DNA of 64,000 nucleotides, from positions 1,116,001 through 1,180,000 of the forward strand of contig NZ_CP139247.1 in NCBI RefSeq assembly GCF_034087045.1. Reading direction: 5' to 3'. Numbering within the stretch: the first letter of the stretch is position 1; each line of letters starts with the position of its first letter. Below, piece after piece: positions 17,901-24,572 of this stretch. The notes under the pieces were generated by a model. That model made no database searches and was not told where the DNA came from. It worked only from the letters and a program-made list of their open reading frames with translations. Source of the DNA: Chitinophaga sancti. GTDB taxonomy: Bacteria > Bacteroidota > Bacteroidia > Chitinophagales > Chitinophagaceae. Both the position numbers and the translations under genes were made by a program.

Positions 17901-18262
17901 CGGCATTCAATAAAGAAACTGTGGGTGTAGTGACGCCATGGCGCACCCAGATCAGTCTGATCAGAGAGCTGATAGGCACTAACGAAGCACTACAGGCCAT
18001 CAACATAGATACCGCTGAACGCTTTCAGGGCGCAGAGAATGATATCATCATCATATCACTGGCGGTATATCATCCTACTCAGTTGAATATGTTGCAAAGC
18101 CTTGGCACTTTCAGATGGGAGGAGCATACGATAGAGGTAGACAGGAAGTTGTTGGTTACCCTATCACGGGCACGGCAGCAGGTAATACTGATGGGATATG
18201 AGCCGGCATTGCGGAGTAGTATGCACTATGGCAAGGTGCTGGATAAGATCAGGGCACAATAA
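14966..18262 (+). CDS. Dna2-like nuclease-helicase (PD-(D/E)XK nuclease + SF1B helicase)
   Basis: 1098 residues. The middle part carries a PD-(D/E)XK nuclease core: 'LQGRLDIL' (about 355), 'EIFELKSG' (about 372), 'HEMQVTGYNLL' (about 390), matching the D / E-x-K / Q-x-x-x-Y pattern of Dna2, Cas4 and AddB nucleases. The C-terminal ~450 residues are a superfamily-1 helicase of the Upf1/Dna2 type: Walker A 'GPPGTGKT' (about 700), Walker B 'LIVDEASQLTEPQ' (about 811), 'IGDQNQLPPV', 'HFRMHNDIADLI', 'ERFQGAENDIIIIS' and 'LLVTLSRARQQVIL'. The Cys cluster that holds Fe-S in Dna2 and Cas4 was not seen. Expected role: processing DNA ends or flaps in replication or repair (inference). Monocistronic; preceded by AGGAGG at 14943-14948. 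Confidence 0.85.
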   Translation: MSVNTSDKALTGHMLYMRLLEAGDGHQPLATLRFLRGVLEQLFRHLTKNEARSFSNLFARMQFYFDKHGVASNQRRQLTILRILTTKAMTGGLRADQQDALLCIRTLADVIEQYYEVPPPEALLERCASVAGETLTQGPVDDNPLVPLLKCLVTGVGPLQKTPDGVESFVFQGKDDEAGDFLINITSVYQPHTAALHKQVRVYDTLHILHADRDVVTGQYEAVKATRFILEPDLLIDISDLAECFGRSGPNPFLYLVRKLVPQTTGLPAFKGNIVNSLLDNVLRHPDMKLRESFVEAVAENVLQAAGYSRQELNSMYADIRDTHWPNLLEASRELKDRPVRIEPTFFSALYGLQGRLDILAEDDTDPTRKEIFELKSGRAPDFGAWKNHEMQVTGYNLLLQSTFGDERCGSSAILYSSASNSPLRNVTNNRTAENELLALRNEIVSQLLRLSSGEYEILEKITTLAGEGLPSFSVVHFANFEETYGKASPLLRSYYQQFLSFLLREFLLAKCGMYASMHREEDAEGFAALWLQPESEKLARFTIIPGLCFQNFDEAQSSVVFTIQEPVNHNFRPGDTAIIYPRDTTGLAPLQHQILKGRVDELQKDRLTFSLNNRQITHDFFAHQQQWVIEHDIYESNFWISATALFHVLEPRFAARMELLLGMREPVKVPFPLPAPTMFNSNQQEILQAALDAKDYYLVQGPPGTGKTSSLLTSIVTSLAAASTQMMIVAFTNKAVDEICKKLESKGVQYLRLGGRRSAAENQLRTYCLEGDIAQAREYIANQQIFVATVATMATRLPNLQLLGVKTDTLIVDEASQLTEPQLLGLVLPFRKFILIGDQNQLPPVVAQADNFCMTEESLLHSTGITDLRCTLFERLIQACKQNGWHHGWGMLNTHFRMHNDIADLINHYYAYQLSPGQPLQAAPFVKQDVADGDWHHILSQGRTIFLPSPMEPTSKMHLTEAQQVVSLLTYLQESRGAAFNKETVGVVTPWRTQISLIRELIGTNEALQAINIDTAERFQGAENDIIIISLAVYHPTQLNMLQSLGTFRWEEHTIEVDRKLLVTLSRARQQVILMGYEPALRSSMHYGKVLDKIRAQ

Positions 18263-18323
18263 AAAATAAAGCCACCCGCCGTATGGCAGATGGCTATATG
18301 TCAGACAACATCATATGATCATT

Positions 18324-18337
18324 CCTGACGAGTCAGG
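18324..18337. repeat. Small palindrome between the convergent Dna2-like and HNH genes
   Basis: CCTGAC-GA-GTCAGG, perfect 6-bp arms, ending three bases before the stop codon of the HNH gene and followed by CTTTAA. Possibly a weak terminator for the Dna2-like gene. Confidence 0.35.
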
Positions 18338-18339
18338 CT

Positions 18340-18909
18340 TTAATCCAGAGTAACATGGCTCCAGTTTTCACCGCTTTTGATACGGTATAACTGCATTTCG
18401 CTGATATCGAATTGTTCAGCGATCTGTTTCATGGTCTTGCGACCAGGTTTAGCCAGTAAGCGCTTGATGCTCTTAACTTTAGTAATGTTCAGTTTCAGAC
18501 CTTTGACACGGTTACGTTGTTTTTCCTTGTAAGCGAGTTTGGCGGGGCTGAATTGCTGGTGGGCTTCCATTTCTTCTTTGGTAGCCCATTGAAGGTTTGT
18601 GGCTTTGTTGTTCTTCTTGTCGTAATCGATGTGAATTACATACTTGTGAGAACGACCGGGTTTCTTGTTGAATAATTTCGCTACTTCTCTGTGGAGGTAC
18701 AGTGACTGGTAACTATCAGCGGGTTTTACATTTAGCACGGTATAACCTTCGACGGTAGAGCCTGAGAGCAGCTTACCGTCTGTTATATCTTCATAATAGC
18801 TAATCACTCTTCCCATGTTAGATACTGCATACTTTTTACGCAGGGCAGATTTGTTTTTGATCTGCAAGTCTTTCCAGACTTCATTTTTCAGATTTTTAAT
18901 CGTGGCCAT
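18340..18909 (-). CDS. NUMOD4 / HNH endonuclease-like protein with C-terminal HTH
   Basis: 189 residues. NUMOD4-type start 'EVWKDLQIKNKSALRKKYAVSNMGRVIS', then an HNH_3-like segment 'LYLHREVAKLF...YVIHIDYDKKNNKATNLQWATKEE' (lead His, H-I-D, N-N and N-L-x-W-x-T present), then a C-terminal helix-turn-helix 'MKQIAEQFDISEMQLYRIKSG'. Homing endonucleases and phage HNH proteins share this layout. No intron, intein or phage gene surrounds it, so it is either a solitary mobile remnant or a domesticated DNA-binding protein. The residue before the second His is Ile instead of the usual Asn or Asp, which may affect cutting. Confidence 0.82.
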   Translation of the reverse strand: MATIKNLKNEVWKDLQIKNKSALRKKYAVSNMGRVISYYEDITDGKLLSGSTVEGYTVLNVKPADSYQSLYLHREVAKLFNKKPGRSHKYVIHIDYDKKNNKATNLQWATKEEMEAHQQFSPAKLAYKEKQRNRVKGLKLNITKVKSIKRLLAKPGRKTMKQIAEQFDISEMQLYRIKSGENWSHVTLD

Positions 18910-18941
18910 GTGAAAGAAAATTTAATAGTTGAACCTGGGGT

Positions 18942-20012
18942 TTATCCGTAAACGTTACAATCTGCTACTTCATTGTTTAAGTTTACTGGCAGGTTAGAAT
19001 TATCAGGAAGGGTAGAGGCCCTTTCTATAATGTGACCTTTGTAATGTTCTGCTATTGAATCTAAAACTTCTTCTACTGCTGCCAGTGTACTGCAAGTTAC
19101 TAATTGTTGCCTGAATTCTTTTATGTGGGGTAACCCTTTGAGATAATTCGTATAGTGACGACGCATTTCGAGTATACCTACCACATCACCCTTCCAGCTT
19201 ACTGACTGGCGCAGGTGTTTTTTACAAACGTCTACCCTTTCCTGAATGGATGGTGGGGGCAAATGCCTGCCGGTAGCCATAAAGTGCTTGATCTCATCAA
19301 AGATCCACGGATATCCTATTGCAGCGCGACCTATCATAACGCCATCTACGCCATACTTCTGACGGGCAGCAATGACTTGTTCGGGCGTAGTGATATCGCC
19401 GTTGCCGAATATAGGAATGTGGATACGTGGGTTATTTTTGACTTTACCGATGAGGGTCCAGTCGGCATGTCCTTTATACATCTGGGTGCGGGTGCGCCCG
19501 TGTATGGTGAGGGCCTGGATGCCTACATCCTGTAATCTTTCGGCTACTTCTTCAATGTTTTTGGTATCGTCATCCCATCCCAGGCGGGTCTTTACTGTTA
19601 CCGGCAGTTTAGTAGCTTTTACTACTGCGGCGGTCAGTCTTACCATCTTGGGAATATCTTTCAGGATACCGGAACCGGCTCCTTTGCATACTACTTTTTT
19701 TACGGGGCATCCATAGTTGATGTCCAGCAGGTCGGGGTTGGTAGCTTCCACGATCTGAGCGGCCATGGCCATAGGCTCTTCATCGCCTCCGAATATCTGG
19801 ATACCTACCGGACGCTCTTCAGGGAAAATGTCCAGCTTTTGCCGGCTTTTGATTGCGTCACGGATAAGGCCCTCCGAAGAGATAAATTCTGAATACATCA
19901 GGTCAGCACCCTTATCCTTACACACCGCACGAAAGGGCGGATCACTTACATCCTCCATGGGAGCAAGTAATAGCGGAAAATCGCCCAATAGTATGTTACC
20001 TATCTTTACCAT
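18942..20012 (-). CDS. dusB: tRNA-dihydrouridine synthase B
   Basis: 356 residues. Dus enzymes use FMN and NADPH to reduce uridine in the D-loop of tRNA. The FMN-binding TIM barrel starts 'LLAPMEDVSDPPFRAVCKDKGADLMYSEF'. The active-site Cys lies in 'DINYGCPVKKVVCKGAGSG' about residue 100; 'VTVKTRLGWDD', 'LTIHGRTRTQMYKGHADW' and 'IFGNGDITTPEQ' are typical, as is 'DGVMIGRAAIGYPWIF'. The length fits DusB plus a short C-terminal extension of about 30 residues. 29 bases upstream of the HNH gene on the same strand. Confidence 0.94.
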   Translation of the reverse strand: MVKIGNILLGDFPLLLAPMEDVSDPPFRAVCKDKGADLMYSEFISSEGLIRDAIKSRQKLDIFPEERPVGIQIFGGDEEPMAMAAQIVEATNPDLLDINYGCPVKKVVCKGAGSGILKDIPKMVRLTAAVVKATKLPVTVKTRLGWDDDTKNIEEVAERLQDVGIQALTIHGRTRTQMYKGHADWTLIGKVKNNPRIHIPIFGNGDITTPEQVIAARQKYGVDGVMIGRAAIGYPWIFDEIKHFMATGRHLPPPSIQERVDVCKKHLRQSVSWKGDVVGILEMRRHYTNYLKGLPHIKEFRQQLVTCSTLAAVEEVLDSIAEHYKGHIIERASTLPDNSNLPVNLNNEVADCNVYG

Positions 20013-20117
20013 CTTTTTCTGTTAAGGGTTGACCAAGGTGCCGGAATTTCCCGGATTGCAATTGCCAACTCAATTTCACACTGTAAATTTACGCAAAATT
20101 AATCTAAGACAGGTTAT

Positions 20118-21002
20118 ATGAAGCAGTATCCACCGTCCTTTCAATTTGTAATATTCATTGGCTTTTTCATCGGTTTCTACCTGCTTTACTTTCTATTTTT
20201 AATTATCGTTTTTCCTCATATCAGCGGGTATACCATTTTCACGCTCCAAAGTCTGGATTCGTCGGTTCCTAAAGTTCTCGGCTATAGGAAATTAACGCAA
20301 ATACTTTACACTTTAGTCGTTTATCTTTTGCCAGCTTTAATTTTTGCCAGATTAGCTATGCCCAAACCCATGGAATATCTTTCCCTGAACCGTGGACCGA
20401 AGCTGGCACCAGCTATATTAGCAATTTTGATAATGCTTGTAAGTTTGCCAATGGTGGACCTTTCCGCCCAGTGGAATCAAACATGGCCAGTTTCTGAGAC
20501 CATGCGTATGCAGGAAGAGGTAGCTGAGAAGATGACCCGCGATCTACTCAAAATGGATACATTTTCTACTCTATTAGGGAACGTGTTATTTTTTGCAGTG
20601 ATGCCTGCGATCGCCGAAGAAGCGTTCTTCAGAGGCGTTGTACAGCGACTCATGATCAAAATGATGCCGGTAAAAAATAGCGCATGGTTAGCGATCCTTA
20701 TTACGGCGCTGCTATTCAGTGCTGTACACATGCAATGGTTATCTTTTGTACCAAGAGTGATACTGGGGTTCCTGCTGGGCGTGATCTATTACCTGACCGG
20801 GAACCTGTGGTTGTCCATTCTGGCTCATTCCATCAACAACGGGTTGCAGGTAGTGCTCATGTATCTGTTCCAGATGCACCTGATGAAAACCGATCCGATG
20901 GCAAGCGGGCAGTCCAACTGGCTGGCGGCCATTGCAAGTCTGGTCGTTACCGGCCTTTGGGTGTGGGTGTTACAGCGCCGGTCAAAGCCAGCAATTCAAT
21001 AG
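20118..21002 (+). CDS. CPBP-family intramembrane metalloprotease
   Basis: 294 residues with about eight membrane segments. The CPBP (type II CAAX-protease/ABI) motifs are present: 'AIAEEAFFRGVVQ' about residue 166 (motif 1, E-E-x-x-x-R), 'LFSAVHMQW' (motif 2 His) and 'ILAHSINNGLQ' (motif 3, H-x-x-x-N). Bacterial members cleave or chaperone membrane proteins; the substrate is unknown. It is followed by cdsA on the same strand 103 bases on, and is divergent from dusB. Confidence 0.9.
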   Translation: MKQYPPSFQFVIFIGFFIGFYLLYFLFLIIVFPHISGYTIFTLQSLDSSVPKVLGYRKLTQILYTLVVYLLPALIFARLAMPKPMEYLSLNRGPKLAPAILAILIMLVSLPMVDLSAQWNQTWPVSETMRMQEEVAEKMTRDLLKMDTFSTLLGNVLFFAVMPAIAEEAFFRGVVQRLMIKMMPVKNSAWLAILITALLFSAVHMQWLSFVPRVILGFLLGVIYYLTGNLWLSILAHSINNGLQVVLMYLFQMHLMKTDPMASGQSNWLAAIASLVVTGLWVWVLQRRSKPAIQ

Positions 21003-21105
21003 CAACCTGTTGAGTATAAGACACATTTAATTGGTAATTTTACAGATACCATTTGCATGGACTGTTTATTTTACCCATTTTTGTACAAACTATTCTCTTT
21101 AATAG

Positions 21106-21996
21106 ATGAAAACATTCTTCACCCGTACAGCTTCGGCGTTAGTATTTGTAGCGATTATGCTGGCCGGGATCCTATACAGTCCATTTACCTTTTTCCTGTT
21201 ATTCTTCCTGGTTAATTTTTTTGCCTTAAAGGAGTACTTCAAACTTATCAAGCATATCGATCCTGACTATGCCGCTGTTTCCGGATGGCACCAGAACGGG
21301 GTGCTGGTAGCCAGCTGTGCACTGATGATGGCATTTAGTGGGGATCACTTTGCGGGTGGCAACCTCTCTTTAGGTTTCCTTGGCTGGTGTATGGCTATTA
21401 TCTTCCTGATGGTGTTGCCTATCGGCGAAATCCTGCTTAGCAAAGAGTTTTCTTTGAAAAATATAGGCTATTCCGCACTGGGCCTGTTATATATCACGGT
21501 TTCCTTTGGTTTGCTCGTTCACCTGTGTCTGAACTATGACACCATCCGCTTCAAAGCCGGACCAGATGGCGTAGGTACAGGCCCCGGCTGGCTCATTCCT
21601 TTGTTACTTATTATTTTTATCTGGATCAACGATACGATGGCATACATTGTGGGGTCCCTGATAGGAAAGACACCATTTTTCCCCTCCATTTCTCCTAAAA
21701 AGACCATCGAAGGTACAGTAGGAGGGATGATCCTGGCTGTAGCCGCTGCCGGTGAATATGGCTACAACTGGGGGAGTCAGTGGCTGTCTCTGCAACACTG
21801 GATGGCGCTGGCAGGTCTGGCAGCAGTAATTGGTACTGCTGGCGACCTCATAGAATCTAAACTCAAGCGGATGGCGGGGGTGAAAGATTCCGGCAATATT
21901 ATGCCAGGGCATGGAGGGTTTATGGACCGCTTCGATTCTCTTATTCTGGCGGCACCTTTTGCATGGATTTACATCCATTTCTTCGCAATGGTTTAA
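21106..21996 (+). CDS. cdsA: Phosphatidate cytidylyltransferase
   Basis: 296 residues with about eight membrane segments. CdsA makes CDP-diacylglycerol from phosphatidate and CTP in the inner membrane. The CDS signature is near the end: S-K-L-K-R, then K-D-S-G, then P-G-H-G-G ('NIMPGHGGFMDRFDS'), preceded by 'SPKKTIEGTVGG' and 'GTAGDLIES'. It stands directly before psd, which uses the downstream product phosphatidylserine, so the two form a phospholipid cluster; the phosphatidylserine synthase gene is not in view. Confidence 0.95.
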   Translation: MKTFFTRTASALVFVAIMLAGILYSPFTFFLLFFLVNFFALKEYFKLIKHIDPDYAAVSGWHQNGVLVASCALMMAFSGDHFAGGNLSLGFLGWCMAIIFLMVLPIGEILLSKEFSLKNIGYSALGLLYITVSFGLLVHLCLNYDTIRFKAGPDGVGTGPGWLIPLLLIIFIWINDTMAYIVGSLIGKTPFFPSISPKKTIEGTVGGMILAVAAAGEYGYNWGSQWLSLQHWMALAGLAAVIGTAGDLIESKLKRMAGVKDSGNIMPGHGGFMDRFDSLILAAPFAWIYIHFFAMV

Positions 21997-22001
21997 CTTT
22001 G
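21994..22001 (+). promoter_or_regulatory. -7 promoter box TAACTTTG before psd
   Basis: Exact TAnnTTTG match. Its first three bases are the stop codon of cdsA, so psd can be transcribed separately from cdsA. 40 bases to the psd ATG. Confidence 0.5.
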
Positions 22002-22041
22002 TATTCGCTTTAACCAAACAATATCACCTAATAATTACAGC

Positions 22042-22695
22042 ATGAAGATTCATCGAGAAGGATTGGCCAGTATTCTGATCGCCTTTGTAGTACTTGCACT
22101 GATCAGTGGTGCAGTCATTTATTTCCTACCCGGTATGCCACTTGTTGGCAATATCGTCGCTGCCTTTTCTGTGGTTTTATTCCTGTTTATCGTTTCTTTC
22201 TTCCGCATTCCAGCCAGAGAAATGAAACTGGGAGAAAGCCTGGTTATGGCACCCTGCGATGGTAAAGTAGTCGTAATCGAAGAGACTTACGAGCCTGAGT
22301 ACTTCAAAGACAAGCGCCTGCAGGTATCCATCTTTATGAGCCCTGCGAACGTACACGTAAACAGAAATCCAATCAGCGGAGAAGTAAAGCTGTCTCAATA
22401 CCATTCAGGTAAATACCTGGTAGCATGGCACCCTAAGTCTTCTACTGAAAATGAGCGTCATACCGTAGTAATCGGCAATGGTAAGGCAGACATTCTGGTA
22501 AGACAGATTGCCGGTGCACTTGCCCGTCGAATTGTAAACTATCTGAAACCTGGTATGCAGGTGACCCAGAATGAAGAATTGGGCTTTATCAAGTTCGGTT
22601 CCCGTGTGGATCTTTACCTGCCTATCGGTACTAAGGTAGATGTGCAACTGGAACAGGTAGTTCGTTCCGGCCAGACTGTGATCGCTACTTTATAA
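22042..22695 (+). CDS. psd: Phosphatidylserine decarboxylase (short, proenzyme)
   Basis: 217 residues, the short form found in many Bacteroidota and Alphaproteobacteria. It makes phosphatidylethanolamine. Two N-terminal membrane segments (residues about 8-55) are followed by 'VMAPCDGKVVVIEE', 'QVSIFMSPANVHVNRNPISG' and the self-cleavage site Gly-Ser in 'GFIKFGSRVDLYLP' about residue 185, where the pyruvoyl group forms. The small exported Cys-pair protein follows 44 bases later and may be in the same transcript. Confidence 0.94.
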   Translation: MKIHREGLASILIAFVVLALISGAVIYFLPGMPLVGNIVAAFSVVLFLFIVSFFRIPAREMKLGESLVMAPCDGKVVVIEETYEPEYFKDKRLQVSIFMSPANVHVNRNPISGEVKLSQYHSGKYLVAWHPKSSTENERHTVVIGNGKADILVRQIAGALARRIVNYLKPGMQVTQNEELGFIKFGSRVDLYLPIGTKVDVQLEQVVRSGQTVIATL

Positions 22696-22739
22696 GCAGA
22701 AAAGGGTTAACTTTAAAAGGTAACTAAATCATCCAGCTA

Positions 22740-22964
22740 ATGAAGAAGATGTTATTCAGTGCTATGACCTTGCTTTTCCTGACAGGCGCCGCTATGGCAC
22801 AGGACAAACAAAAGGCAAAAGCCTGCTGTAAAAAGGACGCTACCGGAAAAAGTGCCTGCTGCAAGCAACCTGGTAATACGGCCAGCCTGCGGACAAAGAT
22901 GGCCAAACCCGCTCCAGCTAACGCACAGGCTACGCCAGCAGCAAAACCTGCCAACAAGAAATAA
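22740..22964 (+). CDS. Small exported protein with Cys-Cys pairs
   Basis: 74 residues. A signal peptide (MKKMLFSAMTLLFLTGAAMA, cleavage before QDKQ) is followed by a short mature chain with two Cys pairs in 'AKACCKKD' and 'SACCKQ', spaced about 11 residues apart, then a Lys/Ala/Pro-rich tail. No family recognised. Vicinal Cys pairs outside the cytoplasm suggest disulfides or metal binding (inference). It follows psd by 44 bases and is closed by a good terminator. The overlapping reverse frame is a compositional shadow. A near-match -7 box, TAACTTTA, lies about 30 bases upstream. Confidence 0.7.
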   Translation: MKKMLFSAMTLLFLTGAAMAQDKQKAKACCKKDATGKSACCKQPGNTASLRTKMAKPAPANAQATPAAKPANKK

Positions 22965-22970
22965 TTATAA

Positions 22971-23000
22971 AAAAAGCCGGCTCTTATGAGCCGGCTTTTT
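22971..23000. terminator. Bidirectional terminator between psd cluster and YjjG-like gene
   Basis: AAAAAGCCGGCTC / GAGCCGGCTTTTT, perfect 13-bp stem with loop TTAT. It touches the stop codon of the convergent minus-strand gene and serves both transcripts. Confidence 0.9.
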
Positions 23001-23698
23001 TATAAAATATCTTTTAACTCCTGCAATCCTTTGATCACATATGTTGGTTTTACTGTTCCATTCACCGGCACCACCGCATTGAAGTACACCTGATCTATCC
23101 CCGCATTGTGCGCCCCTAAAATATCAATTTCCAATGCATCGCCTATCATGATACTACTTTCAGCAGTAGCGCCCGCCAATTTCAACGCATAATCAAATAT
23201 TTCGCGATAAGGCTTGAGACTACCTGCTAATTCTGATGTGATCACATGTGTGAAGAATTGATCTATCCCAGAGCTTTTCATCTTAATCAGCTGGGTTTCT
23301 TCAAAGCCATTCGTGATCATATGCATCGGGTAGTTCTTTGCTGCCAGGTATTCCAGTACTTCCTTTGCATTTGGAAATAAGGCGGTTTTGTAAGGCAGGA
23401 TTTCCAGGAACCGGGTTCCCATGGCATGCGACAACTTATCATCCCCAATCTTGAAATCCAGCAGGGTCCTGCTGAATCGCTTAAATCGAAGATCGTTGCG
23501 GCTAATGAATCCTTTGCGGAAACGATCCCACAATTTATCGTTATGTGTCATGTAGGTGCGGTGGAACACCTCAAATGAAGGAACTCCTCTGCTGGCCAGC
23601 GTATGTGTGTGGTATAATTCTTCTAAGACCTGGTAAGCATTGGTTTCAAAATCCCATAATGTGTGGTCCAGATCAAAAAATATATGCTTGTATTTCAT
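23000..23698 (-). CDS. yjjG: YjjG-family noncanonical pyrimidine nucleotidase (HAD)
   Basis: 232 residues. HAD motif I 'HIFFDLDHTLWDFETN' (D-x-D at about 9-11) carries the T-L-W-D-F pattern typical of YjjG. Motif II is 'MHMITNGFEETQ', motif III Lys in 'AGSLKPYREIFDYAL', motif IV 'IMIGDALEIDILGAHNAGI'. E. coli YjjG dephosphorylates UMP, dUMP, dTMP and mutagenic pyrimidine nucleotides. The promoter box TATCTTTG is six bases before the ATG. Confidence 0.9.
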   Translation of the reverse strand: MKYKHIFFDLDHTLWDFETNAYQVLEELYHTHTLASRGVPSFEVFHRTYMTHNDKLWDRFRKGFISRNDLRFKRFSRTLLDFKIGDDKLSHAMGTRFLEILPYKTALFPNAKEVLEYLAAKNYPMHMITNGFEETQLIKMKSSGIDQFFTHVITSELAGSLKPYREIFDYALKLAGATAESSIMIGDALEIDILGAHNAGIDQVYFNAVVPVNGTVKPTYVIKGLQELKDIL

Positions 23699-23704
23699 GT
23701 ACTA

Positions 23705-23712
23705 CAAAGATA
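23705..23712 (-). promoter_or_regulatory. -7 promoter box TATCTTTG of the YjjG-like gene
   Basis: Exact TAnnTTTG match on the minus strand, six bases upstream of the start codon; predicts an almost leaderless mRNA. Confidence 0.6.
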
Positions 23713-23757
23713 CGAAATCCACATTTTTTACTATTTTCCAGCTTCTAAACAGGATTT

Positions 23758-24462
23758 ATGAACGCAGTAGTCACAGGTGCCAGTAAAGGTATAGGGAAAG
23801 CCATCGCCGAAAAACTGGCCATGGAAGGATTTAATGTAGCTATTTGTTCCAGGGATGCGGCCAAACTGGCTGCTGCCGCTGCAGACATTCAAGCAAAGGC
23901 GCCACAGGCAGAGGTATTGACATTCTCCGCCGATATGAGCAAAAAGGAAGATGTACTGGCTTTTGCCAACAAAATAAAAAAGATATTCCAGACTGTAGAC
24001 ATTCTTGTGAACAACGCAGGACTGTACATTCCCGGCGCCCTGCACGAGCAGGAAGACGGACTACTGGAGTATCTGATGGCCGTAAATGTATTTAGCGCAC
24101 ATACCATCACCCGGCAATTATTACCCTCAATGATCACACAACGTAAAGGACACATATTTAACCTTTGCTCTACCGCCAGCTACAGTGCCTATCCGAATGG
24201 AGGGGCTTATAGCATCACTAAATTCGCCCTGCTGGGCTTCTCCAAAAATCTGCGTGAAGAGCTCAAATCCCACAATGTGAAGGTAACCGCCCTCAGCCCC
24301 GGACCAACTCTCACCGCATCGTGGGAGGGATGGGATGGCCCTGCGGACAGAATGATGGAGCCTGCTGATGTAGCGAACCTGCTATGGGCAGCCTACACAC
24401 TCTCTGCTCAGGCTGTTGTGGAAGAAGTAATCATGCGTCCAATTTTGGGAGATATTGGCTAA
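23758..24462 (+). CDS. SDR-family oxidoreductase (3-oxoacyl-ACP reductase-like)
   Basis: 234 residues. Classical short-chain dehydrogenase motifs: the NAD(P)-binding 'VTGASKGIGKAIA' (residues 5-17), 'LVNNAGLYIPG', catalytic Ser in 'LCSTASYSAYP' and 'YSITK' (Y-x-x-x-K). 'LSPGPTLTASW' closes the nucleotide site. It most resembles sepiapterin/3-ketoacyl reductase-like SDRs of Bacteroidota; substrate not assignable. Stands upstream of batD with a separate promoter between. Confidence 0.9.
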   Translation: MNAVVTGASKGIGKAIAEKLAMEGFNVAICSRDAAKLAAAAADIQAKAPQAEVLTFSADMSKKEDVLAFANKIKKIFQTVDILVNNAGLYIPGALHEQEDGLLEYLMAVNVFSAHTITRQLLPSMITQRKGHIFNLCSTASYSAYPNGGAYSITKFALLGFSKNLREELKSHNVKVTALSPGPTLTASWEGWDGPADRMMEPADVANLLWAAYTLSAQAVVEEVIMRPILGDIG

Positions 24463-24555
24463 AACCTTTACAAACAAGCGTTTTACGCCCTCATATCTAT
24501 ATTTTTTTTAACTAACTTTTAACCGCGACAGCCGCGTTAAGGGGCGCCGTTTGGT

Positions 24556-24563
24556 TAAATTTG
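24556..24563 (+). promoter_or_regulatory. -7 promoter box TAAATTTG of batD-batE
   Basis: Exact TAnnTTTG match, nine bases before the batD ATG. Confidence 0.55.
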
Positions 24564-24572
24564 TTATACATT

